DNA of 64,000 bases, from positions 1 to 64,000 of the forward strand of contig CAXAHJ010000002.1 of the NCBI GenBank assembly GCA_963968595.1, read 5' to 3'. This DNA is from GCA-2730975 sp937893275. GTDB taxonomy: Bacteria; Verrucomicrobiota; Verrucomicrobiia; Opitutales; Seribacteraceae. Within the stretch, counting starts at the first letter, position 1, and every line of letters starts with the position of its first letter. The notes under the pieces are model-generated. The model searched no databases and was not told the origin of the DNA. It worked only from the letters and a program-made list of their open reading frames with translations. This document shows, piece by piece, positions 42,436 to 51,760 of the stretch. A program made the position numbers and the translations under genes.

Positions 42436-45400
42436 ATGAGAACTTTCCAGATTCAGACAGTTTACCCCCTTAGCGCAAAAATCTTTCAAATCCAGTTTTT
42501 AGCCATTTTCCTGCTCAGTTTGGGATTATCGGGCAATGTTCCGGAAGTCGTGAAATTTAATCGCGATGTTCAGCCGATTCTCTCGAGTAAATGCTTTCAG
42601 TGTCACGGACCTTCGGAGAAATCGAGAAAGGCGAAACTTAGGTTCGACAAGCAGGAATCAGCATTCGCAGAGCGCGATGGCATCCGGGCGATTGTGGCAG
42701 GGGATCTGAAGGCGAGCGAACTTTGGCATCGAGTGAACGAGGACGACGCTGACGAAGTGATGCCACCTCCCGAGAGTAAGAAAGAATTGTCCGCAACCGA
42801 GATCGCCATCCTGAAGAAGTGGATCGAGCAGGGAGCCAAATGGGAGGGGCATTGGTCCTTTGTTTCCGTAACTAAACCGGAATTGCCCAAAGTTAAAAAT
42901 GCCAACTGGCCGAAAAACCCTATTGATCGATTCGTTCTCGCAAAACTTGAGGCGAAAGGAATGCAACCATCGTCGGAAGCAAATCGAAGGACTCTCATTC
43001 GGCGCCTCGCCTTCGACCTCACTGGACTTCCGCCAACTCCCGAAGAAGTGAGGGGGTTTTTAGACGACATGTCTGCAGGCGCTTACGAAGCCCTCGTTGA
43101 TCGTTTGCTCTCTTCTGATGAGTACGCTGAGCGTATGTCCTTGGTCTGGATGGATGCTGCCCGCTATGGAGACACCTCGGTATTTCACGACGACGGTCCG
43201 AGAACCATGTGGCCGTGGAGAGACTGGGTGCTTCGGGCTTACCGAGACAACATGCCTTTCGATCAGTTCACCATTGAGCAATTGGCCGGCGACCTTCTTC
43301 CCGAGGCCAGCTTAGACCAAAAGATTGCCTCGGGCTTCAATCGAAACCACGCCACCACCGATGAAGGTGGAGTGATTGCCGAGGAGTATCGGGTGGAATA
43401 CGTAGTGGACCGGGTGAAGACGACGGGTAATGTCTGGATGGGACTCACCATGGAGTGCGCTCAGTGTCATTCGCACAAGTACGATCCCATTTCCCAAGAG
43501 GAATACTACCAGTTCTATGCCTTTTACAACAACAACGCGGACCCCGGAATGCAAACTCGGCGAGGTAACCAAGCTCCCGTCGTCGACGTAGTTGGTCAAG
43601 ATCAGCAGAAAAAAAAGGCGGAGATTGAGAAACAGCACAAAGAACTGGCAAAGAAACTTGATTCTCGAAAGAAAGACGCCAAAGCCCTCTTCATGCAGTG
43701 GGCAGAGGAACAATTCCTCGAAGTCGTCGATAAGGGCGAAAAAAAGCTATTAGAACCAGGCGGACTCGTTGCTCATCTCCCACTCGACTCCTTCGAGAAG
43801 AATCTCACTCGCGACCTAGTTCGCGAAAAAGGTGAAAACCGATTGCACGGAAAAGCGAAACCAGTCGGTTCAGCCAAGTTCGGAGGTGGACTGAAGATCG
43901 AGGGAAATGGTTTTGTAGAGGTAAAGAACTTCGGCGACTTCGAATGGAATCGCCCTTTCAGTTACGGTTGCTGGGTCAAGGCTCCAAACGGAAATCAGAA
44001 TGGATGTATTCTTGGTAAGATGGATGAAGGTAGAGCCTTCCGTGGTTATGATCTCTGGCTACAGGGTGGCGCCCCGGGAGCTCACATCATTAATAAATGG
44101 GAGGAAAACGCAGTAAAGGTCGTAGGGAAAAAGAAAATTACAGCAAAGAAGTGGCAGCATATTTTCGTTACCTACAATGGATCCGGTTCTGCTGCGGGAA
44201 CAAGTGTTTACCTCAACGGTGAAAAGCTAGACCACAATGTCGAAGCGGACGGATTGAACGCTTCGATCGTAACCGAAAAGCCCTTGCGTCTTGGTCGCCG
44301 TTTCAATTCTTCGCAGGCCAATGGCGTGGAAATCGACGATGTTCGCTTCTATGATCGAGAGTTGACCGATGCGGAAGTTAAAAGTCTTTCCGGATCAGAT
44401 CCTATCGGACCTCTTCTTGCCATTGCCGCCACAGATCGCACGCCGAACCAAACCAAAACCCTCTTCGAGCACTACCTCAATTCCTTGGACAAGCCGTATA
44501 AAGCCCTAATTGACCAGCGCCGGAAACTCGACACACAGTTAGCAGGGCTTAAAAAGACAAAAATCACCTCCATGGTGATGGCCGACAATGCAAAACGTCG
44601 GGCTACCTATTTGCTCATGCGAGGCCAGTACAGTTCCCCGCAAAAAGATAAGGAAATCGAGCCGGACACCCCTGTCTTTTTACCTGAGATGTCAAAAGAC
44701 TTGCCCAAGAACCGACTAGGCATGGCCAAATGGCTAATGGATCCCGCCCACCCTCTGACAGCTAGAGTTACTGCAAATCGTCACTGGCAAACTATTTTTT
44801 CCCAAGGAATCGTAGACACGCCCAGTGATTTCGGCTCCCAAGGCAATTGGCCCACCCATCCGGACCTCCTCGATTGGCTCGCAGCAGACCTTCGAGGCAA
44901 CGGGTGGAACGTCAAGCGAGCGATCAAGCAAATGGTCATGTCGGCAACCTATCGCCAGTCATCGGTCACCTCTTCCCGGCACAAGGAGATGGACCCGTTA
45001 AACCAGTACTTGGCTCGAGCGCCCAGATTCCGACTTATGGGGGAATTTGTGCGCGACAACGCCTTGGCAGTAAGCGGTCTCTTGAACAAAGAATTCGGTG
45101 GTCCCGGCGTAAAACCCTATCAACCTCCGGGGCTCTGGGTTGAGGTATCCTTGAGCGGCGGTCGCAGGTTTATCGCCGACAAGGCGGAAAAGCTTTATCG
45201 CAGGAGCATGTACACCTACTGGAAGCGCTCAGCCCCGCAACCGGCTCTGATGGCTTTCGATACCCCCAGTCGTGAGAAATGCGTGCTCAAACGCCAGCGA
45301 ACGAATACTCCCATGCAGGCCCTGATAACCCTAAACGACGAGCAGTTCGTTGAAGCTTCACGCGTATTCGCCGAGCGCATCCTGAAGAGTGACCGAACCG

Positions 45401-45654
45401 ACTTCAATGACCGCCTTGACTACGCCTTTGAACTGGCCACCTCAAGACCGTCTGATGACTTGCGTCGGAACGTACTGAAATCGACTTACGACGAGCAACT
45501 GGCCCTTTTCCAGAAGGAACCCGAAAGAGCCAAACAACTTATTGCCGTGGGAGATTCAAAGCCGGACGCATCGATAGATCCGGTAGAACATGCCACTTGG
45601 ACTTTGCTTGCCTCCATGATTCTGAACCTCGACGAAACTCTCAATCGAGAATAA
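42436..45654 (+). CDS. Planctomycete-type cytochrome C/DUF1549/LamG/DUF1553 protein
   Basis: 1072 residues. A signal/anchor (about 15-33) is followed by a cytochrome-like region with one heme site (CFQCH, 53-57). DUF1549 follows (NPIDRFVLAKLEAKG, then RRLAFDLTGLPPTPEE, then AARYGDTSVFHDDG), with the Cys-His pair ECAQCHSHKYDPIS. A LamG-like domain (about 445-655) interrupts the chain. The rest is DUF1553 (RLGMAKWLMDPAHPLTARVT, ANRHW). The order matches a widespread PVC-group family thought to act on polysaccharides. It pairs with DUF1501 24 bp downstream. Confidence 0.92.
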   Translation: MRTFQIQTVYPLSAKIFQIQFLAIFLLSLGLSGNVPEVVKFNRDVQPILSSKCFQCHGPSEKSRKAKLRFDKQESAFAERDGIRAIVAGDLKASELWHRVNEDDADEVMPPPESKKELSATEIAILKKWIEQGAKWEGHWSFVSVTKPELPKVKNANWPKNPIDRFVLAKLEAKGMQPSSEANRRTLIRRLAFDLTGLPPTPEEVRGFLDDMSAGAYEALVDRLLSSDEYAERMSLVWMDAARYGDTSVFHDDGPRTMWPWRDWVLRAYRDNMPFDQFTIEQLAGDLLPEASLDQKIASGFNRNHATTDEGGVIAEEYRVEYVVDRVKTTGNVWMGLTMECAQCHSHKYDPISQEEYYQFYAFYNNNADPGMQTRRGNQAPVVDVVGQDQQKKKAEIEKQHKELAKKLDSRKKDAKALFMQWAEEQFLEVVDKGEKKLLEPGGLVAHLPLDSFEKNLTRDLVREKGENRLHGKAKPVGSAKFGGGLKIEGNGFVEVKNFGDFEWNRPFSYGCWVKAPNGNQNGCILGKMDEGRAFRGYDLWLQGGAPGAHIINKWEENAVKVVGKKKITAKKWQHIFVTYNGSGSAAGTSVYLNGEKLDHNVEADGLNASIVTEKPLRLGRRFNSSQANGVEIDDVRFYDRELTDAEVKSLSGSDPIGPLLAIAATDRTPNQTKTLFEHYLNSLDKPYKALIDQRRKLDTQLAGLKKTKITSMVMADNAKRRATYLLMRGQYSSPQKDKEIEPDTPVFLPEMSKDLPKNRLGMAKWLMDPAHPLTARVTANRHWQTIFSQGIVDTPSDFGSQGNWPTHPDLLDWLAADLRGNGWNVKRAIKQMVMSATYRQSSVTSSRHKEMDPLNQYLARAPRFRLMGEFVRDNALAVSGLLNKEFGGPGVKPYQPPGLWVEVSLSGGRRFIADKAEKLYRRSMYTYWKRSAPQPALMAFDTPSREKCVLKRQRTNTPMQALITLNDEQFVEASRVFAERILKSDRTDFNDRLDYAFELATSRPSDDLRRNVLKSTYDEQLALFQKEPERAKQLIAVGDSKPDASIDPVEHATWTLLASMILNLDETLNRE

Positions 45655-45678
45655 TTCTTTGATTAATAATCCATTGCC

Positions 45679-47130
45679 ATGATTCCATACGATCTCAACC
45701 CGGCGCTCACCCGCCGTAAAATGCTCAACCTCGGAGCTCGTGGTTTAGGAGCCCTTGGCGCCGCGAATCTGCTGAACCCGGCCCTTACTGCAGCAACGGA
45801 TGCAGACGGCATCAAGGGAACACTTGGAGGCATTCATTTTCGTCCTAAAGCCAAGCGGGTGATTTATTTATTCTTCTCTGGTGGTCCGTCTCACATCGAC
45901 ATGTACGACTACCATCCAGCGATGCGAGACATCCATGGCATCGAACTTCCCGATTCAATCCGCCAAGGTCAGCGCATCACGGGAATGACCTCTGGGCAGA
46001 AATCATTTCCTTGCGTGGCTCCTATGTTCAAATTTTCTCGCCATGGGCAAAATGGAAGCTGGTTCAGTGAAATTGTTCCGAAAATCGCGGGCATCGCCGA
46101 CGAAATCACTCTCATAAAGTCCGTCCATACCGAGGCCATAAACCATGATCCCGCCATCACTGCCATCAATACCGGCGTCCAACAACCTGGCAAACCATCT
46201 ATGGGAGCCTGGCTCAGTTGGGGGCTGGGTAGTCCGAATCGTAACTTGCCCGGTTACGTCGTAATGATTTCAAAAGGTCGGGGCCAATCTCAAGCTCTTT
46301 ACGATCGCTTGTGGGGTAGCGGCTTTCTTCCGTCCAAACACCAGGGAGTGAAGTTTCGCAGCGCGGGCGATCCCGTTCTCTACCTATCCAACCCACCGGG
46401 GGTGACTCGTAACGTTCGCCGCTCGATGTTAGACGGCATCGCCAAGATTAATCAAGCCAAGCAGCAGGAAACCGGCGATCCGGAGATCGATGCCCGCATA
46501 GCACAGTATGAAATGGCGTTTCGCATGCAATCCAGCGTACCCGAACTCGTGGATATGAAGGACGAACCAGATCATGTGCTCGACCTTTACGGAAAGGATG
46601 CAAAAAAGAAAGGAAGTTTCGCCCACAATTGTATCGTCGCCCGTCGCTTAGCCGAACGCGGCGTTCCCTATGTTCAGCTCTTTCATCGTGGCTGGGATCA
46701 ACACGGTTCCCTTCCCTCGAAAATTCGCCAACAGTGCGAAGACATCGACCAACCCGCCGCCGCACTCGTTCTCGACCTCAAACAACGAGGATTACTCGAA
46801 GATACCTTAGTCGTTTGCGGAGGCGAATTTGGTCGCACGATTTATTCACAAGGCAAGCTGACCCAGAACAATCACGGTCGTGACCACCATGGGCGGGCCT
46901 TCAGCATGTGGATGGCAGGAGGAGGAATTAAAGCCGGCTTGGAGTATGGAAAAACCGACGATTTCGCCTACAATATCGTGGAAAACCCAGTCCATGTGAA
47001 CGACTTGAACGCTACTGTGCTTCAATGCCTTGGCATCGATCACGAACGCTTCACTTATCGTTATCTTGGTCTCGATCAAAGGCTCACAGGAGTAGAGGGA
47101 GCCAAGGTCGTGAGAGATATTATCGCTTGA
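45679..47130 (+). CDS. DUF1501 protein, Tat-exported sulfatase-like fold
   Basis: 483 residues. The N-terminus is Tat-type: LTRRKMLNLGARGLGALGAA, with the Arg pair at 12-13. The body has the DUF1501 pattern: YLFFSGGPSHIDMYDYHP, NHDPAITAINTG, PSMGAWLSWGLGS, HRGWDQHG and CGGEFGRTIYSQ. The fold is related to alkaline phosphatase/sulfatase. It follows the DUF1553 gene by 24 bp, the usual pairing, so both are probably made together and exported. The exact substrate is not known. Confidence 0.93.
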   Translation: MIPYDLNPALTRRKMLNLGARGLGALGAANLLNPALTAATDADGIKGTLGGIHFRPKAKRVIYLFFSGGPSHIDMYDYHPAMRDIHGIELPDSIRQGQRITGMTSGQKSFPCVAPMFKFSRHGQNGSWFSEIVPKIAGIADEITLIKSVHTEAINHDPAITAINTGVQQPGKPSMGAWLSWGLGSPNRNLPGYVVMISKGRGQSQALYDRLWGSGFLPSKHQGVKFRSAGDPVLYLSNPPGVTRNVRRSMLDGIAKINQAKQQETGDPEIDARIAQYEMAFRMQSSVPELVDMKDEPDHVLDLYGKDAKKKGSFAHNCIVARRLAERGVPYVQLFHRGWDQHGSLPSKIRQQCEDIDQPAAALVLDLKQRGLLEDTLVVCGGEFGRTIYSQGKLTQNNHGRDHHGRAFSMWMAGGGIKAGLEYGKTDDFAYNIVENPVHVNDLNATVLQCLGIDHERFTYRYLGLDQRLTGVEGAKVVRDIIA

Positions 47131-47164
47131 ACTTAAAACCTAAACGCCAAAAACACACAACGTC

Positions 47165-48133
47165 ATGACTGAAGAAGCCAACAACACCCTGTCTCGTCGT
47201 AAATTCGTAGCAACCGCTGCATCCGCTAGCGCCGCTGCTCTCACTGCTACATCGTTGCAGGGAAAGCCGAACGCCGGCAAGGAGCCCGCTGCCGAAACAT
47301 TGGTCCAGACCTTGTACAAGAGCTTGGATGAAAAACAGCGCGAGGCTATTTGCCTCCCCTTCGACGATCCCCTTCGTTCCAAGGTTAACAACAATTGGCA
47401 CATCAACAAGACCCGCCTCAATCAATTCACGGATGACCAGCAGGAAATGGTCAGGGAAATATTCCTCAAACTGCATAGCCCTGAATACGCTGATAAAGTT
47501 TATGATCAAGTGGATGGGGACAGTGGTTTCGGCAAGGGCTCGTTCGCTCTTTTCGGTAAACCCGGATCCGGAAAATTCGAATTCGTCTTCACTGGTCGTC
47601 ACTGCACGCGTCGTTGCGATGGCGATTCCGTCGAGGGCGCTGCGTTCGGAGGTCCAATCTTCTACGGTCACGCCGCCAAGGCTTTTCATGAAGCACCGGA
47701 CCATCCCGGCAACGCCTATTGGTTTCAAGCTAAGCGAGCCAACGAGCTCTACCAAGCCTTAGACGGCAAGCAACAAAAGGTCGCCCTCCTCGATAAACGC
47801 AGTCGTGGTGAACGTGGAAACAAAACAATCGAGACGAAAGGAAGCGTCCAAGGCCTTGAAGGTATTCCCGCCTCTGATTTCTCGGGCGACCAAAAGGATC
47901 TTTTTCGGAAAGTCTTGGCCGACCTAATGGCACCTTTTCGGAAGAAAGACGCTGACGAAGCCATGAAGCTCATCGAGGCCAACGACCTAAATAAGCTCCA
48001 TCTTTCCTACTACAAGAAGGAAGACATCGGCGATGATGGCGTCTGGGACGTATGGCAAGTTGAAGGTCCCAAAATGGTATGGTACTTTCGGGGCAGACCT
48101 CACGTTCATGTTTGGGCGAACATCGAGGCCTAA
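47165..48133 (+). CDS. Tat-exported DUF3500-like protein
   Basis: 322 residues. The Tat signal is LSRRKFVATAASASAAAL (about 9-27). The mature part includes FTGRHCTRRCDGDSVEGAAF, then GGPIFYGH, DHPGNAYWFQAKRANELY and the terminal WYFRGRPHVHVWANI. This matches my memory of DUF3500-type proteins, moderately firmly. The Cys and His residues (RHCTRRC, FYGH, HVHVW) could bind a metal, but I cannot show it. It is 34 bp after DUF1501 on the same strand, so likely in that operon. Confidence 0.72.
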   Translation: MTEEANNTLSRRKFVATAASASAAALTATSLQGKPNAGKEPAAETLVQTLYKSLDEKQREAICLPFDDPLRSKVNNNWHINKTRLNQFTDDQQEMVREIFLKLHSPEYADKVYDQVDGDSGFGKGSFALFGKPGSGKFEFVFTGRHCTRRCDGDSVEGAAFGGPIFYGHAAKAFHEAPDHPGNAYWFQAKRANELYQALDGKQQKVALLDKRSRGERGNKTIETKGSVQGLEGIPASDFSGDQKDLFRKVLADLMAPFRKKDADEAMKLIEANDLNKLHLSYYKKEDIGDDGVWDVWQVEGPKMVWYFRGRPHVHVWANIEA

Positions 48134-48197
48134 AACCTTACTTTTTGGCGTTATTCGTTGACGAACGGCCTAGTTCACGCAAACCAAGGGTTTGCTT

Positions 48198-49172
48198 ATG
48201 GAAGTTGTGGTGGATTCCAGACGTGACGAGGTTCTAGCTTGGCTAGAAGGCATGCCTGGTTTTGCCGGTGGAGAATTGGCGATTGCCTCGGCCGACGCTA
48301 GTTTTCGTCGCTACTTCCGGTGGACGCTCGATGGCAAAACCTATGTCGTCATGGATGCACCGCCCGACAAGGAACCTTGCGGACCTTTCGTTGAGATTGC
48401 AGAGGTATTGCTTCAAGCAGGAGTTCGCGTACCTGAAATTCTGGCACAAGACTTGGGTCGGGGATTTTTGGTCCTTTCCGATTTCGGCGATCTCCACTAT
48501 CAGGAAGCAATCGAAGGTGACGGACGGGACAGCCTTTACGAGCTGGCTCTGGGAGAAATCCTGAAACTCCAGACTGGACTTAGGGAAGAAGCCAACGCCT
48601 TGAAGGATTACGACGAGGACTGGGTTCGCATGGAACTGGAAATTTTTCGTGAATGGTGCTTGCCCGATTTTTCACAAGACGAATACGGTAAAGTCACGAC
48701 CCTCCTAGTTGATATGTTCCTCGAGCAACCACGCGTTTTCGTTCACCGCGATTTTCATTGTCGCAACTTGCTCGTATTGCCGGACGGGAACCCCGGAGTC
48801 ATCGATTTCCAAGGTGCTCTTCACGGGCCCCTTACCTATGATCCGGTATCACTGCTCCGCGACTGTTACGTCGACAACGACGAAGATTGGATCATCTCAA
48901 AGGCCCTAGCCCACAAGTCGGAACTCGTTGAGTCCGGTATATTGCCGGACGAGCTGAGCGATGAAGCTTTCCTGCGCTGGTTCGATTTCACGGGCCTGCA
49001 ACGACACCTGAAGTGCATCGGCATCTTTCATCGTCTAAAGTTACGAGACGGCAAAGGAAGTTACCTCGCCGACGTTCCCAGAGTCCTGCGCTATGCGAAG
49101 ACCGTGCTCTCTCGTTGGCCGGAACTCCAGCCTCTACGCTCAATCGTCGACCAAGCTCAAATCCTCGGCTAA
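48198..49172 (+). CDS. amgK: N-acetylmuramate/N-acetylglucosamine kinase (AmgK-like)
   Basis: 324 residues from ATG 48198; a TTG six bases earlier is the alternative. It is an aminoglycoside-phosphotransferase-fold kinase: SADASFRRYFRW, VLSDFGD, the catalytic loop VHRDFHCRNLL and the metal motif VIDFQGALHGPLTYDPVSLL. AmgK phosphorylates MurNAc at C1 in cell-wall recycling. The next gene, 9 bp downstream, is the matching uridylyltransferase MurU, which supports the assignment strongly. It starts a new unit 64 bp after the DUF3500-like gene. Confidence 0.9.
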   Translation: MEVVVDSRRDEVLAWLEGMPGFAGGELAIASADASFRRYFRWTLDGKTYVVMDAPPDKEPCGPFVEIAEVLLQAGVRVPEILAQDLGRGFLVLSDFGDLHYQEAIEGDGRDSLYELALGEILKLQTGLREEANALKDYDEDWVRMELEIFREWCLPDFSQDEYGKVTTLLVDMFLEQPRVFVHRDFHCRNLLVLPDGNPGVIDFQGALHGPLTYDPVSLLRDCYVDNDEDWIISKALAHKSELVESGILPDELSDEAFLRWFDFTGLQRHLKCIGIFHRLKLRDGKGSYLADVPRVLRYAKTVLSRWPELQPLRSIVDQAQILG

Positions 49173-49181
49173 TTCCAATCC

Positions 49182-49850
49182 ATGAAAGTAATGATTCTCG
49201 CCGCAGGTTACGGCAAACGCCTTCGACCACTCACCGATCACACTCCCAAGCCACTTGTCGAGATCGGAGGCAAGCCGATGATTGTCCACCACCTGGAAAA
49301 ATTGAGCGCTGCGGGCTTTACCGAAGCAGTAATAAACCTCGGTCACCTAGGAAGCAAAATGCCCGAGGCCCTGGGAGATGGCGCATCATGGGGCATGAAC
49401 ATCGCCTATTCTGACGAAGGGCCCGATCCACTTGAAACTGGAGGCGGCATAGCCAAAGCTCTTCCTCTTTTGGGAGAGGATACGTTCCTAGTAGTCAATG
49501 GCGACGTCTGGTGCGATATGGACTTCGCCGCAATCCCCAAGGAACTGCCTCCCAAAGATGATGCCATACTGTATCTCGTTCCGAGGCCTGCATGGCGAGA
49601 TCGAGGAGATTTTTCTCTCACCGCTGAAGGTCGAGTAGTTGAAGACGAGGATCCCCAGTTTCTCTACGCCGGCATTGCGCTTTACCACCCCAGAATTCTG
49701 GACGGTGCCAAGGTCGAAAAATTCTCGATCGTGCCTCGCCTTAGGGCAGCCATCAAGGGAAACCGCGTAGGCGGAGCCCTTCATACGGGCAACTGGGACG
49801 ACGTTGGTACGCCCGAGCGACTGGAAGCCATCCGGGCGAGCGTTGGCTAG
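49182..49850 (+). CDS. murU: N-acetylmuramate alpha-1-phosphate uridylyltransferase (MurU-like)
   Basis: 222 residues, a sugar nucleotidyltransferase: LAAGYGKRLRPLTDHTPKP, then EIGGKPMIVHHLEKL. ETGGGIAKALPLL follows, then VVNGDVWCDMDF and TGNWDDVGTPERL at the end. MurU makes UDP-MurNAc from MurNAc-1-phosphate, bypassing MurA, so organisms with amgK-murU can recycle MurNAc and are often less sensitive to fosfomycin. It is 9 bp after amgK and overlaps the convergent cytochrome gene by 4 bp. Confidence 0.9.
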   Translation: MKVMILAAGYGKRLRPLTDHTPKPLVEIGGKPMIVHHLEKLSAAGFTEAVINLGHLGSKMPEALGDGASWGMNIAYSDEGPDPLETGGGIAKALPLLGEDTFLVVNGDVWCDMDFAAIPKELPPKDDAILYLVPRPAWRDRGDFSLTAEGRVVEDEDPQFLYAGIALYHPRILDGAKVEKFSIVPRLRAAIKGNRVGGALHTGNWDDVGTPERLEAIRASVG

Positions 49851-50569
49851 GGAGTAGCGTTGGCGTCCTTGCCTTCGGAAATCCGTTTCAGCATTTTTTC
49901 CCTTAGGGAAGGAGCCTCGGGTGGACCGAAGGTTTCGACGACGTAGGCAATCACGTCTTTGAATTGTTGATTACTCATGCCGTTGACGGCGGCGGACATC
50001 GACTTTCCGCCCAAGTCGGCGAGGTTGCTGCCACGATCGCCGGAGCGAAACTTCTTCATTTGATCGAAAAAGTACCATCCCTCTAATCGCGTGAGGGAAG
50101 GTGAGAGGGTTTCCCGCTTCCCCGCAGCCTTTTCGCCGTGACAGGATGCGCAGCGGGAAGCGTATAGCTTCGCCCCCGCTTCCAAGTCACCCTTCACTGT
50201 TCGGATGGCTGGAAGAGGTCTCTGTTGGGAAAACCAATTTGCGGCCAAGGCCATTTCATAATCGTTGCGAATTTTCTTCACTGCCGAGCCCATTAGGTAT
50301 TCCGAACGGTTGTCCGAATCTCGTCCGCGTACACCCGAATGAAATTTCTGTATTTGGTCCAGCAAGTACCAGTTGTCCATGCCGTGCAGAATGGGACCAC
50401 GCTGCGCCTCCTGCGTGCTGTGGCATAGGGTGCACTCGGCCACGATTGCTTCCGGTCGCCGCGAGTTATCCGAGTTTGAGCTTTCCCAAGAGTCAGTTTG
50501 GCAACCTGTGAGTGCCACCCAAAAGACGATGGCCCAAAGCCCAAGTTTGCAATCGAAGATTTCCTTCAC
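49847..50569 (-). CDS. Diheme cytochrome c lipoprotein (c4-like)
   Basis: 240 residues from a GTG at 50569; the open frame reaches 50644 but would leave only 21 bp to the divergent ABC gene. A lipoprotein signal with lipobox LTGC (LWAIVFWVALTGC) precedes two cytochrome c domains, heme sites CTLCH and CASCH. Repeated segments such as WYLLDQIQKFHSGVRG and WYFFDQMKKFRSGDRG show an internal duplication. It is probably a membrane-attached electron carrier. Start choice is uncertain. Confidence 0.85.
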   Translation of the reverse strand: MKEIFDCKLGLWAIVFWVALTGCQTDSWESSNSDNSRRPEAIVAECTLCHSTQEAQRGPILHGMDNWYLLDQIQKFHSGVRGRDSDNRSEYLMGSAVKKIRNDYEMALAANWFSQQRPLPAIRTVKGDLEAGAKLYASRCASCHGEKAAGKRETLSPSLTRLEGWYFFDQMKKFRSGDRGSNLADLGGKSMSAAVNGMSNQQFKDVIAYVVETFGPPEAPSLREKMLKRISEGKDANATP

Positions 50570-50665
50570 GACCCACAATCTAGTCCACTGTTCGTTTCCG
50601 ACAAGCGTGAATGATCCCCTTTCTTCTTCACTCTCCTGCCTCAATGTGTAAAAGATTACCGAGAA

Positions 50666-51760
50666 ATGGCTGAAGTCAAATTAGATTCCGTTAGTAAAGT
50701 CTATCCGAATAAGGTCAAGGCGGTGGACGACTTTAATCTAACCGCCCACGACGGTGAGTTCCTCGTTTTGGTTGGTCCCTCGGGTTGCGGAAAGACAACG
50801 ACTCTTCGAATGATCGCCGGATTAGAGGAGATCACCTCAGGTTCTCTTCGAATCGGGGGAAAGCTGGCAAACGACTTGGAACCAAAGGACCGAAGCGTCG
50901 CCATGGTATTCCAAAACTACGCCCTGTATCCTCACATGAAGGTCTTCGACAACATGGCGTTCGGTCTGCGAGCCAGAAAGACTTCCGAATCGGAAGTGAA
51001 GGTACGAGTACTGGAAGTCGCCGAGAAACTGGGGTTGAACGAATTACTCGACCGAAAACCGGCCGCTCTCTCAGGCGGCCAACGCCAAAGAGTCGCCTTT
51101 GGACGAGCCATTGCCCGAAGGCCCGCGGTATTTCTCATGGACGAGCCATTGAGCAACCTCGATGCCCGTCTCCGAGTTACCATGCGACGAGAACTCGCCA
51201 TCCTGCACCGTGAACTGGGCACCACCACGATTTACGTCACCCACGATCAAGTCGAGGCCATGACACTCGGCGACCGCGTCTGCGTTATGAATGAGGGCGT
51301 AATCCGCCAAGTCGGCACGCCGAAGGAGGTCTATGACCATCCGGTCGATCGATTTGTCGGCGAATTCCTGGGCTCGCCATCCATGAACTTCCTTGAGGGC
51401 GAAAAAACGGACAGGGACGTCGATTCGTGCTTCGCCACAGGTGATTTCGTTCTACCCCTGAGGCAACACTTGAAGAAGGTTCCATCCGGTAAAACCATAC
51501 TTGGAGCAAGGCCCGAAGATTTCAGTCTGGCTTCGAGCGAAAACATGGATTCCCGCGATGGTTTGCTGGAAGGAACGCTGGAAGTGCTTGAGGACGTCGG
51601 CGAGGCTCGCTTGCTGCACATTCGCGTAACCGATAGTCTGCTGGTGGCAAAGGTGACGGAACGGCCGGATTTGGAAGTCGGTTCCAAGGTCAGCCTGACC
51701 GTAGATTCCGAACGGTGTCACCTATTCGACCCGGATACCGGGAAAAACCTCTCAGTGTAG
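50666..51760 (+). CDS. ABC transporter ATPase of the MalK/UgpC/MsmK type
   Basis: 364 residues. Walker A is GPSGCGKT (37-44), the Q-loop lies in VFQNYALYPH, the ABC signature is LSGGQRQR (135-142), Walker B is FLMDEP (156-161), and the H-loop is YVTHDQVEAM. The C-terminal TOBE region is about 235-364. These ATPases energise import of sugars or glycerol phosphate. The two permeases and the binding protein lie on the opposite strand and meet this gene tail to tail with a 9-bp overlap, so all four probably form one importer read from two promoters. Confidence 0.93.
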   Translation: MAEVKLDSVSKVYPNKVKAVDDFNLTAHDGEFLVLVGPSGCGKTTTLRMIAGLEEITSGSLRIGGKLANDLEPKDRSVAMVFQNYALYPHMKVFDNMAFGLRARKTSESEVKVRVLEVAEKLGLNELLDRKPAALSGGQRQRVAFGRAIARRPAVFLMDEPLSNLDARLRVTMRRELAILHRELGTTTIYVTHDQVEAMTLGDRVCVMNEGVIRQVGTPKEVYDHPVDRFVGEFLGSPSMNFLEGEKTDRDVDSCFATGDFVLPLRQHLKKVPSGKTILGARPEDFSLASSENMDSRDGLLEGTLEVLEDVGEARLLHIRVTDSLLVAKVTERPDLEVGSKVSLTVDSERCHLFDPDTGKNLSV

